From Brachyspira hampsonii (GTDB lineage Bacteria; Spirochaetota; Brachyspiria; Brachyspirales; Brachyspiraceae): a DNA stretch of 64,000 bases. Each line of letters begins with the position of its first letter. Position 1 is the first letter of the stretch. The stretch covers positions 71,896 to 135,895 of the forward strand of contig NZ_MDCO01000001.1 in the NCBI RefSeq assembly GCF_001746205.1, given 5' to 3'. This document shows, piece by piece, positions 16,931 to 24,582 of this stretch. Below the pieces are notes generated by a model. The model was not told the origin of the DNA. It saw nothing but the letters and a program-made list of their open reading frames with translations, and did no database searches. Position numbers and translations under genes: made by a program.

Positions 16931-19090
16931 TTAAAATATTTTATAGCTCTCTATATATATTCTGGCATCTTCGCTTCCCCCAAAACGATTAACTTTCAAT
17001 TTATAAATAATATCTATATAATCAGATGATAATAATTTGTCAGTTTCCTCATCGCTTTTATCCCACATAATAGCGTTAACTTTTTTATTATCCTGTAATA
17101 ATTCAAGCCTTAAATGTGTTTTATTGTTTTTTTTCATTTTATTTATGCCGTTAACTTTAACTTTTTTAGACATAAATAAAGGCTCCTCATTTCCGCATCC
17201 GTAAGGCTCAAACAATTCCAACAATCTTGCAAATTTTATATCTATCTCTTTAAAACTAAGCTCCATATCAAATACATCGTCATTTTTTTCGGTTTGGAAA
17301 TTCTGATTTGATGCATACTTTATTATCTTACTTTGAAACTTCTCAAAATTATCAGTATTCAAAGTAAATCCGGCAGCATTCTTATGACCTCCGAATTTAG
17401 TTAAATAAATATTCGCATACTCAAGCATATCTCTAGCATTATCCTCACCGCGGCTTCTTATGCTTCCTATACAAATACCATCATCATTCTCATACATAAT
17501 CACAGCGGTTTTGCCGTATTCGCTTAATACCTTTCCAGCAATGAGTCCTGTAAGTCCCTGCTCTATCTTTTTACTCTTAACCACTATGATAGGCAAATCT
17601 AAACAGCTGTTAGCCTTTATATATTCATTTACAATATTAAAATTAGATTCAGTCAAAGATTTTCTAGTCTCATTCATATTGTAAACTTCATTTGATAAAG
17701 TCATAGCCTCTTCTTTTATCTCGCATGTAAGGAGTTTCAAGGCGGTTTCAGGGCTTCCCATTCTTCCGGCCGCATTTATGAAAGGAGCCAGCCTCCAGCT
17801 TATAACCTGAGTATCTATCTTTGTATTTAATAAATTAATTCGCTCAAGTATAATATTATATCTAATATGACTAGGCTTTTCCAATTCCTTTAAAGCACAT
17901 TTCACATAAGCCCTATTTTCTTCTATAAGAGGAACAACATCAGCAACACTGCCGAATAATACAAGTATAGACTTCTTCTTTATATAATTCTGAAGCTGTT
18001 TCTGACTTATATAAAACAGCCTTCTAAATATTTCCATTTTTATAATTAAATCTCTATACTCTATATTATCATATCTGTAAATATTAACATTAAGAGCCAA
18101 AGCAAAATCATTTAAAGTCTTTGTAGTTTTTATATTGACATTACCATATTTAGCACCTAATTGAAGAAGATCATATACATTATCATATTCAGGCAAATAT
18201 ATTTCATATTTTTCATAAAGCTGAATAAGCCTTTTTAACCGCTCTTCTCCGCCTGTAAGCACCAATACACATCCGTCGCCTTCAAACATATAACTAGCAA
18301 GCTCTTCTAACACCTCATCTTCGCTCATAAGCTCATCATAATAATCAGCATATATCGACTTATAGCGATTATCATTATTAATAAGCTCGAAGCCAAACAC
18401 CTCATCGCTTATAACAAAGTTAGTAGATTTCAAAGCCCTTATTCTTTTTAATACATTTTTAGACCTATCAATCTCATAATCTAATACTATTATATCCTTA
18501 TTATATAACTTTGTATAAGAAAACACGAAAGCCTGCATAAGTTTAAAAGCAACAGCACAGCCTGAAAAATTCTTTGATACAAAACCTGTATTTGAAATTT
18601 TAGGATTAAATACTGCATAAGCATTCGGAAGTATCTCCGGTATATCATGATGATCTGTTACTATAATATCTATTGATAAATCCCTTGCAAACTCCACTTC
18701 TTCAGCATTAGATATACCGCAGTCAACTGTTATAATAAGGCTTATCCCTGAATTGGCATATTCCTCTATAACTGCCTTAGAAAGTCCGTATCCTGTTGTA
18801 TGATTAGGTACGAATGCTTCAACATTTTTTGTAACCATTTTTAATGTATTATATATAATAGATGCGGCTGTTATACCGTCTGCATCTTTATCACCATATA
18901 CTAATATCTTCTCATCATTTTCTATAGCTTCTTTTACTCTGTCCACAAATACATTAACATCCCTTATATTAAAAGGATTAGACAGTGAATATATATCCTG
19001 AAAAAAGAAATCATAAATATCTTCTTTTGAAGTTATGCCTCTTAATTTTAAAAGTTCTAATATTGATGTATTTAAGTTATTTATGTCCAT
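16931..19090 (-). CDS. recJ: Single-stranded-DNA exonuclease RecJ with a large insertion
   Basis: 5'-3' ssDNA exonuclease of recombination and repair. Catalytic DHH motifs are present: VYGDKDADGITAA (residues 64-76), TVDCGISNAEE (121-131), TDHHDIPE (145-152) and, after a gap, GSVADVVPLIEENRAYV (380-396), INAAGRMGSPETA and GHKNAAGFTL. The protein is 719 residues against about 570 for E. coli RecJ. The excess lies mostly between residues about 195 and 360. That insert contains VLDYEID and VYDLLQLGAKYGNVNIKTTK, which faintly resemble DnaQ-type exonuclease motifs (inference). It converges on the Rpn gene. Confidence 0.9.
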   Translation of the reverse strand: MDINNLNTSILELLKLRGITSKEDIYDFFFQDIYSLSNPFNIRDVNVFVDRVKEAIENDEKILVYGDKDADGITAASIIYNTLKMVTKNVEAFVPNHTTGYGLSKAVIEEYANSGISLIITVDCGISNAEEVEFARDLSIDIIVTDHHDIPEILPNAYAVFNPKISNTGFVSKNFSGCAVAFKLMQAFVFSYTKLYNKDIIVLDYEIDRSKNVLKRIRALKSTNFVISDEVFGFELINNDNRYKSIYADYYDELMSEDEVLEELASYMFEGDGCVLVLTGGEERLKRLIQLYEKYEIYLPEYDNVYDLLQLGAKYGNVNIKTTKTLNDFALALNVNIYRYDNIEYRDLIIKMEIFRRLFYISQKQLQNYIKKKSILVLFGSVADVVPLIEENRAYVKCALKELEKPSHIRYNIILERINLLNTKIDTQVISWRLAPFINAAGRMGSPETALKLLTCEIKEEAMTLSNEVYNMNETRKSLTESNFNIVNEYIKANSCLDLPIIVVKSKKIEQGLTGLIAGKVLSEYGKTAVIMYENDDGICIGSIRSRGEDNARDMLEYANIYLTKFGGHKNAAGFTLNTDNFEKFQSKIIKYASNQNFQTEKNDDVFDMELSFKEIDIKFARLLELFEPYGCGNEEPLFMSKKVKVNGINKMKKNNKTHLRLELLQDNKKVNAIMWDKSDEETDKLLSSDYIDIIYKLKVNRFGGSEDARIYIESYKIF

Positions 19091-19231
19091 AATTTATCTT
19101 TATCACTTATATAATAATTCTGAAATAGTATATTTTATTTATGATATTCTTTCAAGTGCTATATATTTTAATTGAGTTTTTTCGATATTATTATAATATA
19201 AAAGAATAATATAAATATAAGGTTTTAATTT

Positions 19232-20410
19232 ATGGCTGAAAAGGATATTAACAATTTTTTTAATAAGGCTTATGATGCTTTTAAAAATAAAAATTATAAC
19301 TTAGCAATAGAATATTTTTCTGAAGTTATAAAATTAGATTCAACCATCTACGAAGCATACTATAATAGAGCAAATGCAAAAGCAAATATAGATAATGAAA
19401 ATTCATATAGAAGTGCAATAGAAGATTATACTTGGGCTTTAAAATTAAATGATAAATTTGCAGCAGCATATTATAACAGAGGAATTATGAACAGGAGTTT
19501 AGGAAATACTGAAGATGCTTTGAAGGATTTTGACAAGGCAATAGAGCTTAATTATAATCTTGAAGAGGCTTATTATGTAAGGGCAAATACAAAAGCTAGC
19601 TTGAAAGATTATAAAGGTTCTATAGAAGATTATAACAAGGCTATTGAAGTTTATCCGCATTTTGCTGATGCTTATTATAACAGAGCTTTATCCAAAAATG
19701 CACTTGGAGAATATAAAGAAGCTATAAAAGATTATGACAAAGCAATAGAATATAATTCTCATTTTACTGATGCATACAATAACAGAGGAAATGTAAAAGA
19801 AAAACTAGGCAGCTATAATGAAGCTATAGATGATTATACAAATGCGATTCATATAAACAGAGAATTTGCTGATGGATATTTCAATAGGGCAAATGCCAAA
19901 TTTCATATAAAAGATTACAAAGGTGCTGTAGAAGACTTTGATGAATTAATAAAGATTGCTCCAAATTATTCAAAAGCATATTTAAACAGAGGAATAATTG
20001 CTATGACTATGGAAGCATATCAAGAGGCTATTAAAGATTTTGATAAAGTGATAGAATTAGATCCGAATATTGCTGATGCTTATTATAACAAAGCAGTAGC
20101 ACTTAATCATTTAGGTATATATGATGAGTCTATACTTTATTATGATCAAGCGATAAAATTAAATCCGGATTATTCTGAAAGCTATTTCAATAGGGGAATT
20201 TCAAAATCCAAAAATGCATATACAAAAAAAGATAAAATAAACAAAGACGAATATGATAAACTAATAAAAGAAGCTGAAGATGATTTTGATAAAGCATACG
20301 ATTTAGCTAATGAACATATAAAGAATATCATTTCTGAAGGGCTTAAAAAATTAGCTTTTCTTAATATGGAAGCAGCTGAAAATTTCTGTAAAAAGCATAA
20401 TATTAATTGA
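19232..20410 (+). CDS. TPR-repeat protein (392 residues)
   Basis: Almost entirely made of tandem 34-residue TPR units, about nine in residues 10-330, with repeated signatures such as AYYNRGIMNRSLGNTEDALKD and DAYNNRGNVKEKLGSYNEA. No signal peptide or enzymatic domain is visible, so it is probably a cytoplasmic protein-binding scaffold. The C-terminal 60 residues are charged and helical. It stands alone between recJ (divergent) and a partial palindromic element. Confidence 0.8.
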   Translation: MAEKDINNFFNKAYDAFKNKNYNLAIEYFSEVIKLDSTIYEAYYNRANAKANIDNENSYRSAIEDYTWALKLNDKFAAAYYNRGIMNRSLGNTEDALKDFDKAIELNYNLEEAYYVRANTKASLKDYKGSIEDYNKAIEVYPHFADAYYNRALSKNALGEYKEAIKDYDKAIEYNSHFTDAYNNRGNVKEKLGSYNEAIDDYTNAIHINREFADGYFNRANAKFHIKDYKGAVEDFDELIKIAPNYSKAYLNRGIIAMTMEAYQEAIKDFDKVIELDPNIADAYYNKAVALNHLGIYDESILYYDQAIKLNPDYSESYFNRGISKSKNAYTKKDKINKDEYDKLIKEAEDDFDKAYDLANEHIKNIISEGLKKLAFLNMEAAENFCKKHNIN

Positions 20411-20443
20411 AAATGGATTATGATGCTTTAAACTTAAAAAAAT

Positions 20444-20653
20444 CTTGGGTGGGTGCTAATAAATTCTAATTTAACAATAAAAAAAATAATAATTTTAATT
20501 GCAGATTGAAATTATAAATATATAGGGTGGGCAAATGTAATTAAACTTTAAAACTTAATTACATACCCCGCCCTTTATATTTAAAAGCTATATTTACAAT
20601 TAAGAGATTTATTAATATTTAAAGTTTAAATTATAAAAGCATGCCCGCCCAAG
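20444..20653. repeat. Nested palindromic element, rearranged copy (NPE-2)
   Basis: Contains right-side arms first and left-side arms second: middle CTTGGGTGGGTGC (20444-20456), AATTCTAATT (20462-20471), outer TATAGGGTGGGCAAATGTAA (20521-20540), then outer TTACATACCCCGCCCTTTAT (20559-20578) and middle AGCATGCCCGCCCAAG (20638-20653). No inner arms are present. This is what the junction between two tandem elements would look like. The 18-bp linker between the outer arms matches in length, and roughly in sequence, the linker at 45610-45627. Located between two convergent genes. Confidence 0.8.
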
Positions 20654-20674
20654 TTTTATTTAAGTAAATAAACT

Positions 20675-22966
20675 TTATTTATTATTTAATTCATTCAAAA
20701 CCTCATTATAAGTTTCTAAAACTTCTGATACCTGTAAACTTCTCCACTCCTTTAACTTATTCTCTCTTTTATATTTAAAAAATATTTTATTTCCTACAAA
20801 AATAACATGATTATTAGTATAATGAATATTTAATGAATAACTTAATCTATTTAAACGCATAGACTCTGACCTTAATGCCTTTTTGATAATATAGAAAGGA
20901 CATTTAACTTTTACCATAAATCCCTTACTATCTTCAAATACCACTCCCTCATAGTCTATAGAAAAATCATCAGTATATTTATGAATCATTTCTTCTATAT
21001 ATTTATTATAATTATCTTTTGGAGCTTCAATTATTTCTATTCTCTCTTTAACTTTGAATTGCTCTGTTATTTCTTTGCTTGATAGTTCTTCATAAGAAAG
21101 TTTTCTGAAATTCTCTTCATTGTATATAATATCAAGTAAAATCAAAAATGATTCATTATAAACAATAGGGTGAGAAGAATCTTTTAAGTGTATGCATTCA
21201 AACACAAATGTAGTATTATTTTTCTTGCAGTATTCTTTAATAAAATTTTTATTTTCTTCGGTAAGTAAACTTTCTGCCCAAGAAGCCATTGATGTAGCTA
21301 TTGAACTTTTAGTAGCAAATATAAGCTCATCTCTAGTTTTATCTAAAAATACCAAAAATAAGTATCCATTATATTTTTTGTATATACTTACAGGAAACTC
21401 TATATTTTTCTCTAAACTTTTTAATTTAGTTTCATTAACTTCATCATAATTAAAAAATTTATCATAACTTCTTCCTGCAATTTCATTTGTTTCATTGTAT
21501 CTGTATAATCCTCTAGCTTTAATAGTCTGTTCATTCCATAATCTTTTATAAAATACTCTATCTGAAAAATTAGTAGAATAAACTGTATCATAATATTTAT
21601 GCTGAACTAGATTATCATCTGATTTTTCTTTATCAAATAGATTTTCTATTTCTCTGTCATTTTTATAACTCTCAATAGATAAATCTTTTAAATTAAGAAT
21701 AATTAAATCATTACCATATTCTACAGAGTTTTCTATACAATATGCATTATCATTTATTTTGCATAACTTATCTTCCAATTCTTCCTGAAGCACATTTCTA
21801 TGACCGAATATCTGAATAATATCTGAATGATTTTCTTTAAATCTGTTTCCTACTTCTATATAAGATTTATAACTGTCATCATCTTCTTTATACCCGTAAG
21901 TTATAATACCATTCAAAATCGAAGCCGGTATATGATCATACATTTTATCTATACCAGAATGATTAATAAAAAATTTCTCTCCCTTAAAAGTGAAAAAATA
22001 ATAAAGTCTGAATCTCTTATAAAAACTTCTTATTTTCTTTTTATAATTATTTAATTCGCTTTCATTTAATATTTTTTCTTCTGTAATATTATTGCCATCA
22101 TCTTTTATTTGTTTGGTTATACTAAATGATTTTTTTATTTCCTTATATGTTGTTTTATAAAAATCCTGATTTGTAACTTTTATATCATTAGCAAAGAAAT
22201 TCAAATTTATATCATGATTGCCTTCAGTAAAATAAACATTATCTGGTATATCATTGTATAAAAAATAGTCAAGAAGCTCTTTGGATTTAGAACCCCTGTC
22301 TATCAAATCACCTACGAATATATAAGCCGTTTTTTTATCCTGAAAATAATTCTCTTTCTCTAAAAATTTTTTAAATACATCATATTCGCCATGCAAATCT
22401 GGTATCACTTTTATATTATCGTACTTTTCAAATTCAGTTTTATTTAAATAAAAGCTATCCCATTTTGAAGCCTCAATCAAAGCGGTTTCAGCATCGCCGT
22501 AATCCGAAGCCTTAAAAATATTAGCCCCCGACAATTTAAAACTTTTCATACGCATAAAAAAATCCTCAATAACTTCTTTTGGTATATTAGAACCTATTTC
22601 TCTTTTTCTTACATTATCGATGCATTCTTTAAGGGATACATTATCAAATAAAACAGCTGCTATTCTGTATCCGCATTTTTTGGCAAGATCTGTAATACTT
22701 TTCAAATTAAAAAGTCCTGTACTGTCTAATATAGTAAATTGTCCTAATCTGAATCTATTTTCTAATATGCTTAATATTAAATTATTCCAAATATAAGAAT
22801 TATCCTTTTCAGAAATAGCAATACCATTATATCCGTCCGGAAAAATACCTGAATATAATATCCTTAAATTATCAGAACTTACACTGTAATTCTCAAGTTT
22901 AGCTTTTTTTATAGTATAGCTTTTACCACTTCCCTGAGCTCCTACTGTTATTATTAATACTTTCAA
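20675..22966 (-). CDS. Trifunctional RNA-repair-type protein: P-loop kinase, metallophosphatase, Rnl1-type RNA ligase
   Basis: Predicted to heal and seal broken RNA ends. The 763-residue chain has three modules. The kinase module (about 1-165) has Walker A GAQGSGKS (9-16), ILDSTG (79-84) and a basic NVRKREIG lid. The calcineurin-type phosphatase (about 185-440) has PDLHGEYD, GDLIDRG (219-225), GNHD (249-252), NHSG (His336) and FGHR (388-390). The ligase (about 480-763) has ARGLYRYNETNEIAGRS and DKFFNY, which match T4 Rnl1. Motif I KYNG predicts Lys531 as the AMP-accepting residue, followed by FVFE (motif III), EGVVFED (Glu673) and the VKVK basic motif. The order is that of bacterial Pnkp, but the ligase is Rnl1-like. 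The Nudix gene lies 19 bp upstream; no Hen1 methyltransferase is nearby. Confidence 0.85.
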   Translation of the reverse strand: MKVLIITVGAQGSGKSYTIKKAKLENYSVSSDNLRILYSGIFPDGYNGIAISEKDNSYIWNNLILSILENRFRLGQFTILDSTGLFNLKSITDLAKKCGYRIAAVLFDNVSLKECIDNVRKREIGSNIPKEVIEDFFMRMKSFKLSGANIFKASDYGDAETALIEASKWDSFYLNKTEFEKYDNIKVIPDLHGEYDVFKKFLEKENYFQDKKTAYIFVGDLIDRGSKSKELLDYFLYNDIPDNVYFTEGNHDINLNFFANDIKVTNQDFYKTTYKEIKKSFSITKQIKDDGNNITEEKILNESELNNYKKKIRSFYKRFRLYYFFTFKGEKFFINHSGIDKMYDHIPASILNGIITYGYKEDDDSYKSYIEVGNRFKENHSDIIQIFGHRNVLQEELEDKLCKINDNAYCIENSVEYGNDLIILNLKDLSIESYKNDREIENLFDKEKSDDNLVQHKYYDTVYSTNFSDRVFYKRLWNEQTIKARGLYRYNETNEIAGRSYDKFFNYDEVNETKLKSLEKNIEFPVSIYKKYNGYLFLVFLDKTRDELIFATKSSIATSMASWAESLLTEENKNFIKEYCKKNNTTFVFECIHLKDSSHPIVYNESFLILLDIIYNEENFRKLSYEELSSKEITEQFKVKERIEIIEAPKDNYNKYIEEMIHKYTDDFSIDYEGVVFEDSKGFMVKVKCPFYIIKKALRSESMRLNRLSYSLNIHYTNNHVIFVGNKIFFKYKRENKLKEWRSLQVSEVLETYNEVLNELNNK

Positions 22967-22985
22967 CTCAAACCTCTTTTAACAT

Positions 22986-23489
22986 TTAATTATTTAGTTT
23001 ATCGTAAATATCATAAAAATATCTTATAGAAGAAATTATCTCTCTGCTTTCACACATCTCTAAATATTTTTTTCTATTTACTATCATAGCATCACTTACT
23101 TCATTTTCCTGCAAAATTAATTCTTCTAATTTTACATCTCTTCTAAACATAAATGAATCTACTATTGTATTTGAAAACTCTAATACAAAAGAAGTTAAAA
23201 ATACAGCTTCATTTTTTTTAAATGACAATCCTATTTCTTCTTTAAGCTCTCTTAAAGCTCCGTCAATACTATCTTCTCCGGCTAATATAGAACCTTCAGT
23301 ACATTCCCACATATCAGGGCATATTTTTTTACTGCTATGCCTTTTTGTTATTATGACTTCATCATTACTGTTTACCACCCAAGCATGTATAACTATATGA
23401 TAATCATTTTTATTTAAAGGAATTCCTCTTTGATGAATGCGTCCTGTTTTATTTTTATTTCTATCGTATATATCCCAAATCTCTTTCAT
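22986..23489 (-). CDS. Nudix hydrolase, isopentenyl-diphosphate-isomerase-like branch
   Basis: Hydrolyses or isomerises a nucleoside- or isoprenoid-diphosphate; the substrate is not decidable. The 167-residue protein opens with EIWDIYDRNKNKTG, typical of the IDI/YfcD branch, and carries a complete Nudix box G-x5-E-x7-RELKEEIG (GSILAGEDS...). The start chosen (23489) has GGAAT just upstream; an ATG six codons earlier is less likely. Its 3' end is 19 bp from the start of the kinase-phosphatase-ligase gene on the same strand, so they are probably co-transcribed, hinting at a shared nucleotide-related role (inference). Confidence 0.85.
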   Translation of the reverse strand: MKEIWDIYDRNKNKTGRIHQRGIPLNKNDYHIVIHAWVVNSNDEVIITKRHSSKKICPDMWECTEGSILAGEDSIDGALRELKEEIGLSFKKNEAVFLTSFVLEFSNTIVDSFMFRRDVKLEELILQENEVSDAMIVNRKKYLEMCESREIISSIRYFYDIYDKLNN

Positions 23490-23511
23490 GAATATTCCAA
23501 AAAACATATTT

Positions 23512-23560
23512 GATAATAAAAAAGCCGCCTTAAAAGAATACTGCTTTTTAAGGGGGCTTT
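23512..23560 (-). terminator. Rho-independent terminator after the dppA-like gene
   Basis: Long stem AAAGCCGCCTTAAAAG/CTTTTTAAGGGGGCTTT (23521-23536 with 23544-23560) with a T run when read on the minus strand. It separates the aminopeptidase gene from the Nudix operon. Confidence 0.75.
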
Positions 23561-23592
23561 CATAAGTTATCGGATTTTTATATTATAGAGTT

Positions 23593-24399
23593 TTATAATA
23601 TAAATTTCAAGGCTCTTAACACCTCATAATAGTCATTATTTTCAAAAATTATAGTAGTATCATTAATTTTTTTTGCTCCCGGATAGAATGATACTTTATG
23701 AGCATAACCATGTTCTCTATAGCAAACTTCAAGTTTAAAATGATTAGGAAGTTTTAATAATTTGCCCTTAAAATCCTGACTTAATGCCTCTTTAGTCTTT
23801 TCTTTAATCATTTTTACCATCAAATTTGGAGAATAATTAATAGTAGAATATCCTATACCCTCTTTTACAGGAAGCGTGATTAAATTAGGGTGATTAGGAT
23901 TCATCTTAACAGCCTCTTCGCATAATCCCTTATCTCCAGACAAAAATACTGTAGGAACTTTCCTATAAGCTGCAGCATAACTGAAAAACATAAACTCGCT
24001 TGCAAGAATATCATTAAGTTTAACATATACATTTCTAGTATTCATAGTATGCGAAAGCGGATTATTGCCGATAGAAGCTGCATTATGATACCCTATAAAC
24101 ATAGCCGCATCAAAGCTCTCATCAATACCTTCTACCATAGAATAAGGATCTCCGCTCCATCTTCTATGTATCTTTACGCATTCTGGTAAGGCAGTCTGAT
24201 CTATATTCATAGCAGAGTCATGTGCATCCTTTACAAATATCTCTTTAGCACCAGCCTCAATAGCTCCCTCACATGCTGCATTAACTTCTTTAGTCATCTG
24301 CAGAGTATGCTCTTTATAAGTCAAACTTCCTGCATCCGTATCAGGCCATTGTGTAGTTGTAGTAATTCCCTCAATATCTGCACTAATAAAAACTTTCAT
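23593..24399 (-). CDS. D-aminopeptidase-like M55 family peptidase (DppA)
   Basis: Zinc peptidase family M55, typified by Bacillus DppA, which cleaves D-amino-acid dipeptides such as those from peptidoglycan. The 268-residue length is normal. Metal ligands are visible: Asp8 and Glu10 in SADIEG, a His in VKDAHDSA near residue 60 and His in FIGYHNA near 104. The C-terminal CYREHGYAHKVSFYPGAK is also family-like. It has its own terminator. No Dpp transporter genes are adjacent. Confidence 0.85.
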   Translation of the reverse strand: MKVFISADIEGITTTTQWPDTDAGSLTYKEHTLQMTKEVNAACEGAIEAGAKEIFVKDAHDSAMNIDQTALPECVKIHRRWSGDPYSMVEGIDESFDAAMFIGYHNAASIGNNPLSHTMNTRNVYVKLNDILASEFMFFSYAAAYRKVPTVFLSGDKGLCEEAVKMNPNHPNLITLPVKEGIGYSTINYSPNLMVKMIKEKTKEALSQDFKGKLLKLPNHFKLEVCYREHGYAHKVSFYPGAKKINDTTIIFENNDYYEVLRALKFIL

Positions 24400-24582
24400 A
24401 TAATTCCTCTAACATTTAAAAATTTATTTTAATGATTAAAAACTATATTATATTTCTGATTTTATTCAATATGTTAATTATTGATTTTTATTTTTTTGTG
24501 GTATTTTTCAATAAACATATACTAACTATAAAAGGTTTCATTTTTATTTTTATAATATAAAATATAGTATTAGGACATAATT

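Noticed and set aside
20675-22966. Calling the protein a standard Pnkp of the Pnkp/Hen1 system
   Set aside because: Domain order agrees, but the ligase region has Rnl1-type motifs and no hen1 gene is in the window.
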